DNA of 64,000 nt from Natranaerovirga pectinivora (GCF_004342165.1 NZ_SMAL01000003.1:268977-332976), one strand, 5' to 3'; shown: positions 1 through 9,040, counted from the first letter of the stretch. The notes: generated by a model from the sequence alone, not told the origin. Program-made: numbers and translations.

Positions 1-954
1 ATATATAAGCAAATACACTATAATAAAAAATAGTGTAAAAAGTAGTTCTGTTACATACATAATTTTAATGGTATCTTCTATCATTACTGACTCTGGTTTT
101 TTATCTAAATCGCCTATGGTCGGCTTTTCTACTATGGTATCAAAATACTTATGTGTTCCACCTAGTTGAATCTTTAACGCCCCTGCCACTACCGCTTCTG
201 GATAGCCACAATTAGGGCTTTTGTGATTTCGTCTATCTCTTACTAAGATTCTCCAACTATTTTTCCAATTCAGTTTTAATAATAAACTACTTAATACCAT
301 AAACAAACTTCCAATTCTAGCAGGTATATAGTTAAGAATATCATCTGCTTTTGCGGATGCGAACCCAATGTCTTTATAAGGCTCTACGATATAACCAACC
401 ATAGAATCGAGAGTATTAACCAGTTTATAAGCAAAAAGAAAATGAATTGGGTAGCCTACTAAAAACCCTATGCCTATATAAAATAGAGGGGCAATAACAC
501 CATCAATGGTATTTTCAGCAGTGGTTTCTATTGCGCCTTTTATCACTTGTTCCTGTGTAAGGTTTGCAGTGTCCCTTCCAACTAAGTAAGACAGATACTT
601 TCTGCCCTCTTCTATACTTTGATATAACCCTTTTATGACCTTTTTTACTTCAGTATGAAGACATTTTGCTGCTATTCCAGTGTATAACAAGTAGATGGTT
701 ACTATGGTATGGAAATAGGGATGTATGACCATTGATCCCTTTAAAATTATAGAAACACTTATTAGAACGATAAAAAGAGATAAACCCAGTAAAAAGAAAC
801 CACCAACAAACAAGTTTTCAAAGTACTTTCTGATGATTTTTTCTAATGTCTGGATCAATTTCCCCATATAAATGATGGGGTGAGGCCATCCTAATGGATC
901 TCCTAATAGCCAATCCATTACAATAACACTTATCAATACAATTATATTTTCCAT
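1..954 (-). CDS. cbiB: Adenosylcobinamide-phosphate synthase CbiB/CobD, 3' end cut by window edge
   Basis: Integral membrane enzyme that joins aminopropanol (phosphate) to adenosylcobyric acid in cobalamin synthesis. The frame is open from an ATG at 954 to base 1 with no stop, 318 codons, about the usual full family length, so only the last few residues are missing. The N-terminus MDWLLGDPLGWPHP and the inner stretch ENTIDGVIAPLFY are family hallmarks, and RRNHKSPNCGYPEA lies in the expected place near the C-terminus; several hydrophobic segments are present. An AGGTGA ribosome site overlaps the spacer, and the start lies 12 bases after the cobyrate synthase stop, so the two are co-transcribed under the upstream cobalamin riboswitch. 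Function is inferred from family resemblance and the neighbour; I am confident. Confidence 0.93.
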   Translation of the reverse strand, partial: MENIIVLISVIVMDWLLGDPLGWPHPIIYMGKLIQTLEKIIRKYFENLFVGGFFLLGLSLFIVLISVSIILKGSMVIHPYFHTIVTIYLLYTGIAAKCLHTEVKKVIKGLYQSIEEGRKYLSYLVGRDTANLTQEQVIKGAIETTAENTIDGVIAPLFYIGIGFLVGYPIHFLFAYKLVNTLDSMVGYIVEPYKDIGFASAKADDILNYIPARIGSLFMVLSSLLLKLNWKNSWRILVRDRRNHKSPNCGYPEAVVAGALKIQLGGTHKYFDTIVEKPTIGDLDKKPESVMIEDTIKIMYVTELLFTLFFIIVYLLIY

Positions 955-966
955 ATGTCACCTAGC

Positions 967-2460
967 TTAATTGGATGATTCTATAATATTCATTATAGCT
1001 TCTATATCCAGAGATTCATTTACTACTTTTCCAAGATAATCATAAGCTTCTTCCTTTAATTCTCTATAATGTCTTGAAGGGTTCAGATTTAATCCTTTTT
1101 TCCTTCTAATCGGTTCTAATAAAGCTTCTCTAAATTCATGAGAATCAAATATGCCATGAAGATATGTTCCGAATACAGTTCCTTCTTGATTCACACAACC
1201 GTCGTATAACCCTTCTTCTAGTAGAATAAAATCTGATTCATTATCAAGGTGCTCTGTTTTTCCCATATGAATTTCATAACCTTCTACATTTTTACCTTGT
1301 GTCTTTCCCCCATTATCAAAGTTGACCAGTATTTGTCCTGTTCTTTGTATGGTTTTTTTCTCTTCTTCTAACACCGTATTAATATTTAATAATCCTAGAC
1401 CATTCACTTCTTTTCTTTCTGTTTCTACACCAAAGGGGTCTTTTATGGTTTTTCCTAAGATTTGATACCCACCGCAGATGCCTATAATAGGTGTTCTCTT
1501 TTTATGACATCTATATATTTTTTCATCTAGCCCACTGTTCTGAAGATATATTCTATCGGCTATTGTACTTTTACTTCCTGGAATAATCAGTAAATCTATC
1601 TCTTCAAAATCATCCTTTGTGGCTAAATACTTTACAGAGACATCTTGTTCAAGTTCTAACGCAGTAAAGTCTGTAAAATTAGACATATAAGGCAACCTGA
1701 TAACACCAATATGAATGCTGCCTTCTTTTGGCTTTTCAAATCTTGTTGTCACACTGTCTTCATCATCGATTTGAAAATCTGAATATGGAATTACGCCTAA
1801 GCATGGTATCGGTAGTTTTTCATAAAACATATCTATTCCTGGCTGAAGTAGCGTAACGTCTCCGCGAAATTTATTAATAATATACCCTTTTATCCTTTTT
1901 TGTTCAGAAGAGCTTAGTAACATATAGGTACCATAAATAGAGGCAAATACACCACCTTTATCAATATCCCCTATTAATACAACAGGTGTGTCTATGGCCT
2001 CTGCTAGACCCATATTGACAATATCGTTTTTTCTTAGATTAATTTCTGCTGGACTTCCAGCACCTTCTATAACAATGATGTCGTATTTTTCTTCAAGTGT
2101 TCTAAATGCCTTGATCACTTCTGTCATCAAGTATTCTTTGTTTCTATAGTAGTCACTGGCTTTTAACTGATTAAAGACTTTGCCATTTAAAATGATTTGA
2201 CTGCCTATATCACTTGTAGGCTTTAATAATACTGGATTCATTTCTACCATAGGTTCTATACGAGCCGCTTCCGCTTGTACCACTTGGGCTCGTCCCATTT
2301 CTTTTCCATCTTGGGTAACGTAAGAATTTAAGGACATATTTTGTGATTTGAAAGGCGCTACATTGTAACCCTTATCATTTAAGATACGACATATGGCTGC
2401 CGTTATAAGACTTTTTCCAACGGTTGAGCCAGTGCCTTGAAACATTATTTTTTTAGACAT
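967..2460 (-). CDS. cobQ: Cobyric acid synthase CobQ/CbiP
   Basis: Glutamine-dependent amidotransferase that amidates four side chains of adenosylcobyrinic a,c-diamide to give adenosylcobyric acid. The 497 residues match the usual length. The N-terminal ATP-binding half has GTGSTVGKS (residues 9-17) and the IEGAGSPAEINL segment (131-142) typical of the DTB-synthetase-like fold; the C-terminal class I glutaminase half has the nucleophile Cys329 in GICGGYQILG and the partner His435 in GTYLHGIF. The ATG is preceded by GGAAAGGAAG at a slightly long spacing. A cobalamin riboswitch lies directly upstream, so expression should fall when B12 is plentiful. cbiB follows after 12 bases. Confidence 0.96.
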   Translation of the reverse strand: MSKKIMFQGTGSTVGKSLITAAICRILNDKGYNVAPFKSQNMSLNSYVTQDGKEMGRAQVVQAEAARIEPMVEMNPVLLKPTSDIGSQIILNGKVFNQLKASDYYRNKEYLMTEVIKAFRTLEEKYDIIVIEGAGSPAEINLRKNDIVNMGLAEAIDTPVVLIGDIDKGGVFASIYGTYMLLSSSEQKRIKGYIINKFRGDVTLLQPGIDMFYEKLPIPCLGVIPYSDFQIDDEDSVTTRFEKPKEGSIHIGVIRLPYMSNFTDFTALELEQDVSVKYLATKDDFEEIDLLIIPGSKSTIADRIYLQNSGLDEKIYRCHKKRTPIIGICGGYQILGKTIKDPFGVETERKEVNGLGLLNINTVLEEEKKTIQRTGQILVNFDNGGKTQGKNVEGYEIHMGKTEHLDNESDFILLEEGLYDGCVNQEGTVFGTYLHGIFDSHEFREALLEPIRRKKGLNLNPSRHYRELKEEAYDYLGKVVNESLDIEAIMNIIESSN

Positions 2461-2506
2461 AAAAATAAATCTTCCTTTCCATCCGAAATTCAGAACAACG
2501 TATTAT

Positions 2507-2665
2507 ATCTATCTGTTTCCTGGCTCTAACATCAAACCCTATATACCCCTTCCCAGTTTCCCAGTGGTTTTTGTATATAAGTAGTTATTACAGTAGCGGT
2601 GGCTGCATCGGATTTTCACCGAACTTCCTAAGAATTTCTTCTTATTTATAGATATAAAGCATATT
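2507..2665 (-). ncRNA. Cobalamin (B12) riboswitch leading cobQ-cbiB
   Basis: Read on the minus strand, the leader holds the conserved series GGTGAAAATCCGATGCAGCC, then CCGCTACTGT (the B12-box region, about 2590-2630), then GGGAAACTGGGAAGG (about 2547-2562) and GAGCCAGGA (2518-2526). This order is that of the AdoCbl riboswitch. It ends about 45 bases before the cobQ ATG, leaving room for sequestering of the ribosome site or for a terminator. The outer helix limits are estimated. The genes it controls are cobalamin synthesis genes, which agrees with its assignment. Confidence 0.93.
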
Positions 2666-2817
2666 AGTGTTATCATACTGGATTTTATTAGAAGTGTCAA
2701 TTTAGAAACTTTATTATTAAATAAGTTACTTTCTATATATGAAGAAAAAAGTTTTTTGGCATATAGAATTTATATCCCCTTTATCCTCTTTACTTATTTT
2801 GATATATAGAGAGTATA

Positions 2818-3069
2818 ATGAGTATTTTCCTAGATAAGTATTATCTTTTACATACTTTTAAAGAAGTGACAGGCTTTACCATAAAGCAATATATCCTTTT
2901 AAAAAGAATTGCTTTTGCTAAAAACCAATTGTATTATACCGATAAGAATATTACTGCTATATCCATAGATTCTGGATTTAATAGTCAAAGTAATTTTATT
3001 AGGCTTTTTAAAAAGAAAGAAGGTATTACACCTTTACAGTTTAGAATAATTATAAAAAAACATAAATAA
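2818..3069 (+). pseudogene. AraC-family DNA-binding domain fragment
   Basis: The 83 residues align with the C-terminal part of an AraC/XylS DNA-binding domain: YYLLHTFKEVTGFTIKQYI matches the recognition helix of the first helix-turn-helix, and ITAISIDSGFNSQSNFIRLFKKKEGITPLQFR is the complete second one (residues about 45-76). The first helix of the first motif and any sensing domain are missing. In the same frame a TGA stop lies only six codons upstream of the ATG (2800-2802), and the ribosome site is weak (AGAG). I read it as a remnant of a larger regulator, although a tiny expressed protein cannot be ruled out. It stands between the cobalamin leader and the uxu genes and may once have controlled one of them. 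Confidence 0.6.
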
Positions 3070-3098
3070 CCACCTCTGATATAAACCAGAGGTGGTTG
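3053..3098 (-). terminator. Terminator hairpin after the uxu genes
   Basis: ACCACCTCTG (3069-3078) pairs perfectly with CAGAGGTGGT (3087-3096), an 8-base loop between. On the minus strand it is followed by TTATTTATG and a run of seven T, so it best serves the minus-strand SDR gene that ends at 3201. Confidence 0.65.
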
Positions 3099-3200
3099 TA
3101 CCACAAAAGAACAATCCTTTTTTCCGAGGAGGAAAGTTTTTTATGAAAAATCATATTGGAAGGTTCTTTTGATTGCACCCTGCAGAATCATTCCTTTTGA

Positions 3201-4046
3201 TTATACCCCTGAATAAGCAGAAAAACCGCCATCAACAGGTATTACAACGCCATTTACAAAACTTGACGCTTCTTCACAAACTAAATACAGAAGGGTTCCT
3301 ATTAATTCTTCTTCTTTACCAAAACGGTTCACAGGTGTATTTCTTAATATCTTTTCACATCTTTTAGTCGGTGTACCATCTTCACTAAACAATAGTTTTT
3401 CATTTTGTTTGGATATAAAGAAACCTGGTGCAATAGCATTGCAACGAATGCCTGCTTTTGCAAAATGTACCGCTAGCCACTGTGTAAAATTAGATATGGC
3501 TGCTTTTGCACCACTATATGCTGGTATTTTGGTCAAAGGTGTAAATGCATTCATACTTGAAATATTGATGATACTAGCACCTTCTTTATTCAACATATCA
3601 ATGGCAAATACTTGAGTAGGTAATAATGTTCCCATATAATTTAAGTCAAATACAAATCGAACACCTTCTGCATCCAAATCAAAGAATGTCTTCATATTGT
3701 TCAAGTCTTTTTCTTCAAAAAATTCATTTTCTGTTGTTGCTTTTGGACTGTTACCACCTGCACCATTAACAAGAATGTCACAGGTTCCTAAGTCTTCATT
3801 AATCTCTTGACGGACTTTTTCTATATTATCTTTATCCAGTACATTACATTGGTATCCTTTTGCAATGCCACCGTTTTCAATAATCTCATTGGCATTATTT
3901 GTTGCAGCATCCAGATTCAAGTCAAGCAAAGCCACTTTAGCTCCTGTTTTTGCCAATGCTTTTGCAAACATTCCGCATAAAACACCACCTGCTCCAGTTA
4001 TAACCACTACTTTGTCTTTTAAATCTATATTAAATGGTAATTTCAT
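3201..4046 (-). CDS. uxuB: SDR-family D-mannonate oxidoreductase (fructuronate reductase)
   Basis: Short-chain dehydrogenase of 281 residues. The Rossmann glycine motif TGAGGVLCG is at 17-25, NGAGG at 94-98, and the catalytic triad is Ser164, Tyr177 and Lys181 (IPAYSGAKAA). Bacillus subtilis carries an SDR of this kind (YjmF/UxuB) next to uxuA, where it interconverts D-fructuronate and D-mannonate; the E. coli UxuB belongs to a different family. Here the gene begins four bases after the uxuA stop, so the two form one transcript and the substrate assignment rests on that context. A terminator hairpin lies about 100 bases downstream. Confidence 0.85.
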   Translation of the reverse strand: MKLPFNIDLKDKVVVITGAGGVLCGMFAKALAKTGAKVALLDLNLDAATNNANEIIENGGIAKGYQCNVLDKDNIEKVRQEINEDLGTCDILVNGAGGNSPKATTENEFFEEKDLNNMKTFFDLDAEGVRFVFDLNYMGTLLPTQVFAIDMLNKEGASIINISSMNAFTPLTKIPAYSGAKAAISNFTQWLAVHFAKAGIRCNAIAPGFFISKQNEKLLFSEDGTPTKRCEKILRNTPVNRFGKEEELIGTLLYLVCEEASSFVNGVVIPVDGGFSAYSGV

Positions 4047-4050
4047 AGTC

Positions 4051-5094
4051 TTACACTCCTTTCATCTTAGTTAGAGCTTCCCAAATCCCAGTAATGTATG
4101 TAGATCCCAGGGCTCTATCGTATAAACCATAACCTGGCTTACCTGTTTCATCCCATATCATTCTGCCGTGGTCTGGTCTAATATATCCTTTAAAACCAAC
4201 GTCATGGTATGCTTTTAATATTTCAAAGATATCTAACGATCCACAAGGAGAGTAATGGGCACTTTCTTCAAACGAACCATCTTCTAATAATTTTACATTT
4301 CTTATATGAGCAAAATGAATTCTTCCCATCTCACCATATTTTCTAACCATATTGGCAAAATTATTAAACTTCCCACATCCTAATGACCCACTACACAAGG
4401 TTAAACCATGGTGAGTATCATCATATAAAGATAAAAATCTATCTAAATCATTTTCATTTTTAATGATTCTTGGAATATTAAAAATTGACCATGGTGGATC
4501 ATCTGGATGAATAGCCATATTAATATCACATTCTATTGCTACTGGCATAATTTCCTTAATAAAATATTCAAGATTACTCCATAGCCCTTCTTCTCCAAGT
4601 GCTTTGTAGGCATCAATGAGCTCTGTCATTTCTGCTGGAGTATAGGATGCATCCCATCCTGGCAATGCTAATTTTGTAGGATCCATCTGATCTACTTGTT
4701 CTTTGTAATACACCAATGTTTTTGAACCATCTTCTAATTCTTTATCTAACTGAGAACGGGTCCAGTCAAATACAGGCATAAAGTTATAACAAATGCATTT
4801 CACTCCATATTTTGAAAGTCTTCTTATAATTTCTTTGTAATTATCAATGTATGTTTGATAATTGCCTCTTCTCAATTTAATATCTTCGTGGACAGGGACA
4901 CTCTCTATAACTTCCATTTCCAATCCTGAGCCTTGAACATCTTCTTTAAGTTTTTGGATGTCTTCCTCTGGCCATACTTCTCCTGCTGGAACGCTATAAA
5001 CTGCTGTCACTACACCTGACATGTTTGGTATTTGTCTGATATTTTTAAGCGTAACTGGATCATCATTGCCATACCATCTAAAGGTCATTTTCAT
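4051..5094 (-). CDS. uxuA: Mannonate dehydratase UxuA
   Basis: Dehydrates D-mannonate to 2-keto-3-deoxygluconate in the hexuronate pathway. The protein is 347 residues from the chosen ATG at 5094, which has AAGGAGGGA eight bases upstream; an upstream in-frame ATG at 5133 lacks a ribosome site. Family signatures visible are MTFRWYGNDDPV at the N-terminus, CYNFMPVFDWTRS (about 102-114), the metal-site stretch MAIHPDDPPW and LTLCSGSLGC, and GYIRPDHGRMIWDE near the C-terminus. It is followed after four bases by the SDR oxidoreductase. Two TGTATACAT palindromes lie in the 270 bases upstream, matching others next to the GntR gene, which suggests control by that repressor. Confidence 0.95.
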   Translation of the reverse strand: MKMTFRWYGNDDPVTLKNIRQIPNMSGVVTAVYSVPAGEVWPEEDIQKLKEDVQGSGLEMEVIESVPVHEDIKLRRGNYQTYIDNYKEIIRRLSKYGVKCICYNFMPVFDWTRSQLDKELEDGSKTLVYYKEQVDQMDPTKLALPGWDASYTPAEMTELIDAYKALGEEGLWSNLEYFIKEIMPVAIECDINMAIHPDDPPWSIFNIPRIIKNENDLDRFLSLYDDTHHGLTLCSGSLGCGKFNNFANMVRKYGEMGRIHFAHIRNVKLLEDGSFEESAHYSPCGSLDIFEILKAYHDVGFKGYIRPDHGRMIWDETGKPGYGLYDRALGSTYITGIWEALTKMKGV

Positions 5095-5150
5095 TGTGAT
5101 TCCCTCCTTAATTTTAAAGAATATTTTTATCAATTATTTATATCTCAAAT

Positions 5151-5160
5151 ATGTATACAT
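5151..5160. promoter_or_regulatory. Putative GntR operator 1 (ATGTATACAT)
   Basis: A perfect 10-base palindrome 57 bases upstream of the uxuA start. The same core TGTATACA recurs at 5209, 5286 and 6080, always in the uxuA or gntR control regions. FCD-type GntR repressors bind short palindromes of this sort, so these are likely operators; the link to the neighbouring regulator is inference. Confidence 0.6.
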
Positions 5161-5207
5161 TATAATTACTAGTAATTACTTTATAATATATCTCTATTTT
5201 ATCACTC

Positions 5208-5218
5208 TTGTATACATA
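5208..5218. promoter_or_regulatory. Putative GntR operator 2 (TTGTATACATA)
   Basis: Second copy of the TGTATACA core, 115 bases upstream of uxuA. Spacing from copy 1 is about 57 bases and from copy 3 about 76 bases. Confidence 0.55.
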
Positions 5219-5284
5219 TGTCAATTATTTTCTTTCTTTCCCTTGACTCTCAGTTACTCATCCTACAAACAAGACTTTTTATGT

Positions 5285-5294
5285 ATGTATACAT
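5285..5294. promoter_or_regulatory. Putative GntR operator 3 (ATGTATACAT)
   Basis: Third copy, identical to copy 1, just upstream (in uxuA direction) of the regulator's terminator. It sits between the 3' end of the GntR gene and uxuA. Confidence 0.5.
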
Positions 5295-5310
5295 TACTGT
5301 ATTTTTAATA

Positions 5311-5354
5311 AAAAAATACGTACTATCAACCTAAAAATTCAGGTATCTAGTACG
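5311..5354 (-). terminator. Terminator of the GntR regulator gene
   Basis: CGTACTA (5319-5325) pairs with TAGTACG (5348-5354), with an inner ACCT/AGGT pairing. On the minus strand the hairpin is followed by ATTTTTTTATT. It separates the regulator from uxuA although both run the same way. Confidence 0.8.
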
Positions 5355-5360
5355 TGTTTA

Positions 5361-6032
5361 TTACTTAATATCTGTAAAATACTCTGGATACTCAAAAACC
5401 TTCTCAGAACTTTTACGAATACCATTATAAAGATGCTCTTTAAAAACCTCTTGAAGTTTTTCTATATTATTAGTTACAATGCATTCAGCAAGCAATTTAT
5501 GTTCTTCAAATAATTCATAAAGAATGTTCTCTTCAATAATGTTAATGAACATTCTAAACCTCTCATAATGATGGCTAATGGATGTTATGAAAGATAGAAC
5601 ATTTTCCTTATTGGCTAATTTGAAAAGCATAGCGTGAAATTCATTATCTGACTTAATAAATTCTCTTGCCAACTCTTCTTGAGAATACCCTTGCTCAAAT
5701 AATTTGTTTTGTTTGGTTAATAATAAATTTAATTGAAACTGCTTGTTTTCTGTACAATTCTTACATAACTCTTGTATGACTGCAAACTCTAACTTTTCCC
5801 TTATATAAATAATATCCGTTATATAATTAATGTCTATTAAAGTTACACTTGTTCCTTTGTGAGCTCTTATTTCTAATAAATTTTCATATTCCAATCTCTT
5901 AAACGCATCTCTGACAGGTGTTCTAGAAACATTGAATCTATTGGCAATCTCTATTTCTCCAATAGATTGTCCTGGTTTTATTTTTAATGATAATATTTCA
6001 TCCTTTAATCTCGTATACACTTGATTAGGCAT
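5361..6032 (-). CDS. GntR family (FadR/FCD) transcriptional regulator, probable uxu repressor
   Basis: 223 residues. The N-terminal winged helix-turn-helix is typical GntR (YTRLKDEILSLKIKPGQSI, then IANRFNVSRTPVRDAFKRLE, about residues 6-48), and the rest is an all-helical FCD-type sensing domain (IREKLEFAVIQEL; FIKSDNEFHAMLFKLANKENV; HYERFRMFI; HKLLAECI), with histidines where FCD proteins bind metal. FCD regulators commonly answer to hexuronates or other sugar acids (UxuR, ExuR). A TGTATACA palindrome lies about 45 bases upstream of its start and three more lie before uxuA, which points to autoregulation and control of uxuA. The effector is not evident. Confidence 0.88.
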   Translation of the reverse strand: MPNQVYTRLKDEILSLKIKPGQSIGEIEIANRFNVSRTPVRDAFKRLEYENLLEIRAHKGTSVTLIDINYITDIIYIREKLEFAVIQELCKNCTENKQFQLNLLLTKQNKLFEQGYSQEELAREFIKSDNEFHAMLFKLANKENVLSFITSISHHYERFRMFINIIEENILYELFEEHKLLAECIVTNNIEKLQEVFKEHLYNGIRKSSEKVFEYPEYFTDIK

Positions 6033-6078
6033 ATTATTATCTTTCTTTTCAATAATAGAAATCCCCTCCTTAAAAGTA

Positions 6079-6088
6079 ATGTATACAA
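6079..6088. promoter_or_regulatory. Putative GntR operator 4 (ATGTATACAA)
   Basis: Copy of the TGTATACA core 47 bases upstream of the GntR start, placed for autoregulation. The rest of 6089-6214 shows no gene; it is AT-rich and ends in the terminator at 6215-6251, and 6252-6381 has nothing I can name. Confidence 0.5.
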
Positions 6089-6214
6089 CTGATTAAAGTG
6101 TATCAGATTCTAAGATAGATTACAATTCAAAAAAAGAGGATATTTCTCCACAATATCAAAGAACTTACTTTACTTTAACTCTTCACAATCTTTAGCTGGT
6201 TGACAATGGGCCGA

Positions 6215-6251
6215 TATATAAAGAAGCACGACCAAATAAATAGTCGTGCTT
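6215..6251 (-). terminator. Terminator hairpin after the small membrane protein gene
   Basis: AAGCACGAC (6224-6232) pairs perfectly with GTCGTGCTT (6243-6251). T-rich tracts lie on both sides, so it may work in both directions; the nearest upstream gene is the minus-strand one ending at 6382. Confidence 0.65.
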
Positions 6252-6381
6252 TCTTTATCATTGTAGATAATTTTCTATCTTTCTACATAAGAGAGCCCTG
6301 TTCCATGACAGGGAATGCAAGTCCTAAAATGCCCTTATCTATAAATCATACTTTTCAAGTAATATGGTGATATAGTCTCTA

Positions 6382-6612
6382 TCAATTCCTGCGTCTCTTA
6401 GTCATTTTCTTCTTTTCTTGTGAAGATATGTAGGCAAACACTCCTATACCTCCAGCGAAGAACCCACTCATCAAACCACTTATACCATTACCAATTGCAT
6501 TTTCCAATACATTATGTGGAACAGGTAAGAGGAAATAGTTAATCAGAAAAGATATAAGCAATCCCATTCCTCCTCCAATAACGCCACTTAATATAGATTC
6601 TTTAATTTTCAT
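6382..6612 (-). CDS. Small two-segment membrane protein, function unknown
   Basis: 76 residues with two hydrophobic segments (about 8-31, rich in Gly: GVIGGGMGLLISFLINYFLL; and about 43-63, GISGLMSGFFAGGIGVFAYI) and a strongly basic tail KKKMTKRRRN, which predicts a cytoplasmic C-terminus. The ATG is preceded by AAGGAG (minus strand, 6620s). It stands alone between two terminator-like hairpins. I do not recognise a family; glycine-zipper-like segments suggest a self-associating membrane protein. Confidence 0.6.
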   Translation of the reverse strand: MKIKESILSGVIGGGMGLLISFLINYFLLPVPHNVLENAIGNGISGLMSGFFAGGIGVFAYISSQEKKKMTKRRRN

Positions 6613-6702
6613 ATGTAAATACTCCTTATTTTTTTCCCATTATGGTTTTTTCATAATAAGTGTACCATAGACTTTTCTAAACTATCTCAGCCTATTATCT
6701 AC

Positions 6703-8103
6703 TTATCTTCTAATATTCATTGCAAAGTCTTTACTGTAATGTTTAAAATTTTGTGTATGCACCTCTAATTGTTTCAGTTTTAAATTTATTTCATCAGTTG
6801 TATATTTGTTATTATTAGCAACAAGTTCTTTTGCAAGGGTATGAAGCTCTTTATGTGATTGATACAGTTTTAAAAAAAGTTCTTCTTGATTTCCATTTTT
6901 CTTAATGGACTCATAGTATCGTCCAATATTGCATTCAGTATGGTTATCTATGTCATTTTCTGAGATATTAGCAAAATTACATAATACATTATAAACTTTC
7001 CATTTTAGTGTAGAATGTTCAATAGCAGCAAGTTCTAATGACTGCTCCATATTTAAGTTCTTATACCATGGTACAGCTTTATTTCTATGCTTAATAACTT
7101 TTTCGCTCAAGTTATAAACACCTTGTCCTGTCCTCATGCATACCTCTGTTAATAATTTTGATTCTTCTTCCAATGCATTGATTTTCTCATCAATGCTAAT
7201 CATTGTTGCGCTTTCTTCTTCAATACTAGAGGATATATCTTCAAATGACGTGCCAATATCATTTAGATTATATTCCATATAATCAATAGCTGATTTCGAA
7301 TTTGAAATCGCTTCTTTTGAATAATCAAATACTTTTGCTGTAGCATCTATTTTAAGTGTAACGCTAGAAAATTCATTTGTAAGATTATCAATCTTTTCTT
7401 TGATACTGCCTGTTGAAATTTTTGTACTGTCCGCTAATTTTTTTATTTCATCAGCAATGACAGCAAAACCCCGACCACTTTCACCTGCTCTCGCTGATTC
7501 AATTGATGCATTTAATGCTAATAGATTTGTTTGTTCCGCTACATCATTAATAAATTTACTAATGTTTGCAATATCTTTAATGTCTGTAACAAGACTTAGA
7601 ATTTCTACTTTTAATGCTATTATTTCATCGTAAGCATCTTCTATATGTTTAAACGTCTTTGTAATGGATTGTATAGATTCTTGAGCTTTATTAATAGTAT
7701 CAAGCGTTTTCGTCATTGACGTTTGAACTTGAGAAGCAACATCTTCAATAGCTGAGCTCATTTCATTAGTACTCAAATGTATTTTCTTTATTTCTTTTCT
7801 TTGATTGGTAATATAATCAATCATTTGCTTTATATAATTCATTTCTGTAAGATCATTTATAATCTCACAAGTGTCTAAAAATAGTTCACGGATTTGTTCT
7901 GTTTTAATTTCTAATAATTCATTGATGTCATCAGTTATAGGTGTAGAAGTTTTTATTGATAATACTTCTCCAAACCCGTTAAATTTAGAACATTGATTTA
8001 ACGTTACCGCTAATTCTGACCTTAATAAATCTACTTGATCAGACTCAATTTTTGAAAAATCTTCTTTATCCCTTTTGCCATTATTATTAAATAGTATCCT
8101 CAT
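6703..8103 (-). CDS. Soluble methyl-accepting chemotaxis protein with C-terminal CZB domain
   Basis: 466 residues from the ATG at 8103; GGAGG lies 11 bases before it, whereas the ATG 18 bases upstream overlaps that site. No transmembrane segment is seen. The centre holds the chemoreceptor hairpin tip ([19 protein letters not shown] and [16 protein letters not shown], about 190-225) that contacts CheA/CheW. The C-terminus (about 358-460) has the CZB pattern: H in [14 protein letters not shown] and C in [14 protein letters not shown], and SHKELHTLA, the residues that bind zinc in CZB proteins. Such receptors respond to zinc or to oxidants such as hypochlorite. No che genes are nearby. Confidence 0.9.
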   Translation of the reverse strand: MRILFNNNGKRDKEDFSKIESDQVDLLRSELAVTLNQCSKFNGFGEVLSIKTSTPITDDINELLEIKTEQIRELFLDTCEIINDLTEMNYIKQMIDYITNQRKEIKKIHLSTNEMSSAIEDVASQVQTSMTKTLDTINKAQESIQSITKTFKHIEDAYDEIIALKVEILSLVTDIKDIANISKFINDVAEQTNLLALNASIESARAGESGRGFAVIADEIKKLADSTKISTGSIKEKIDNLTNEFSSVTLKIDATAKVFDYSKEAISNSKSAIDYMEYNLNDIGTSFEDISSSIEEESATMISIDEKINALEEESKLLTEVCMRTGQGVYNLSEKVIKHRNKAVPWYKNLNMEQSLELAAIEHSTLKWKVYNVLCNFANISENDIDNHTECNIGRYYESIKKNGNQEELFLKLYQSHKELHTLAKELVANNNKYTTDEINLKLKQLEVHTQNFKHYSKDFAMNIRR

Positions 8104-8183
8104 ATAAAAAAATACCTCCAATTACTCAAGTTTATACCTCTTGTCCTAAGAAACATATTGAAAACAGTATCTTTATTTGTGCT

Positions 8184-8222
8184 GATAAAACTTAAGAGGT
8201 AATTGCTTTGCAACCACCTCTT
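8184..8222 (-). terminator. Terminator of the sugar ABC/GH3/HAD operon
   Basis: AAGAGGTGGTTGC pairs with GCAATTACCTCTT on the minus strand (8194-8222; two G-U pairs) around a 3-base loop, followed by AAGTTTTATC. It lies five bases after the HAD stop codon. Confidence 0.8.
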
Positions 8223-8226
8223 AGCT

Positions 8227-9036
8227 CTATGACAAGTTTTTTTTCATATTCAAAAGTAGGTCCTCTTGAATTTCCTTATTAAATTGTTGAACAAGAAACA
8301 GGTGTAAATACTTATGTTTTAAGTCAATCCATGATAATGATTCTTTTGCCGCTAATATAGGAAAGAACCATATTTGATTATTTTCAGCTGCTTTGTAATC
8401 ACCAAGGGCATCGCCAACCATAATCATTTTATCTCTCTCGTAACCCATTCCAATAAGCTTATTAATACATTCACTTTTGGTGCCATCTGCTTGAGAGTAG
8501 AAATAGTCAACTAACTTAAATAATCCACATTTTTGCCACTCATCTTTTATAGCTGAAAAGTTTGCTGAAGATACTACTGCAATGTCAGCTTTTGATTTAA
8601 TTAGCTCTATTGTATCCATTACGCCATCGAATGGTTGAGCCAATGGCAATACCTCTATCTTCGAGTTAACTAAGTCGGACCACTCTAATGCTTTACCCAT
8701 AATCTCTAGCCCTGTTTGTTTATATTTCTCCCGAAGACTTTCATCAGACAAAGCTTTTGTTGTTTCTATCCATTCTGCGAACACGTTCAGCTGTTCATTA
8801 TCAACTAATTCTGGATGTAGGGTCAATATAGCCAAAAATCCCTGGAATCGGTTAATCCCTCGCATTAGACTATATAAGTTTATATTATTCCATTGATCTA
8901 ATATTGTATTTTTTTTAGAATCGTCTATATCCCATACTTTAATAAAGGCTGGTCCAAAAGCCTCTTTATGTTTAATCGTCATAGAATCAATGGCACAACC
9001 ATCTGAATCGATACATACTAAAAATTTATTTTTCAT
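8227..9036 (-). CDS. HAD-superfamily phosphatase
   Basis: About 269 residues from the ATG at 9036 (an in-frame ATG at 9048 overlaps the preceding gene). HAD motif I is CIDSDGCAIDS with the two aspartates, motif II is VVSSANFSA, the lysine of motif III is in DGTKSECINKL, and motif IV is MVGDALGDYKAA, so the catalytic set looks complete. The cap between motifs I and II is large and helical (C1 type). It overlaps the GH3 gene's end and closes the ABC operon, so a sugar phosphate made from the imported sugar is a sensible substrate, but this is inference. Confidence 0.82.
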   Translation of the reverse strand: MKNKFLVCIDSDGCAIDSMTIKHKEAFGPAFIKVWDIDDSKKNTILDQWNNINLYSLMRGINRFQGFLAILTLHPELVDNEQLNVFAEWIETTKALSDESLREKYKQTGLEIMGKALEWSDLVNSKIEVLPLAQPFDGVMDTIELIKSKADIAVVSSANFSAIKDEWQKCGLFKLVDYFYSQADGTKSECINKLIGMGYERDKMIMVGDALGDYKAAENNQIWFFPILAAKESLSWIDLKHKYLHLFLVQQFNKEIQEDLLLNMKKNLS

Positions 9037-9040
9037 CAAA

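Noticed and set aside
3140..3171. A nine-codon frame behind GAGGAGGAAAG
   Set aside because: The ribosome site is strong, but the product is only nine residues and no gene follows on that strand; it could be chance.
5021..5308. A 95-codon plus-strand frame
   Set aside because: It covers the uxuA start and the operator region and has no ribosome site; composition follows AT-rich intergenic DNA.
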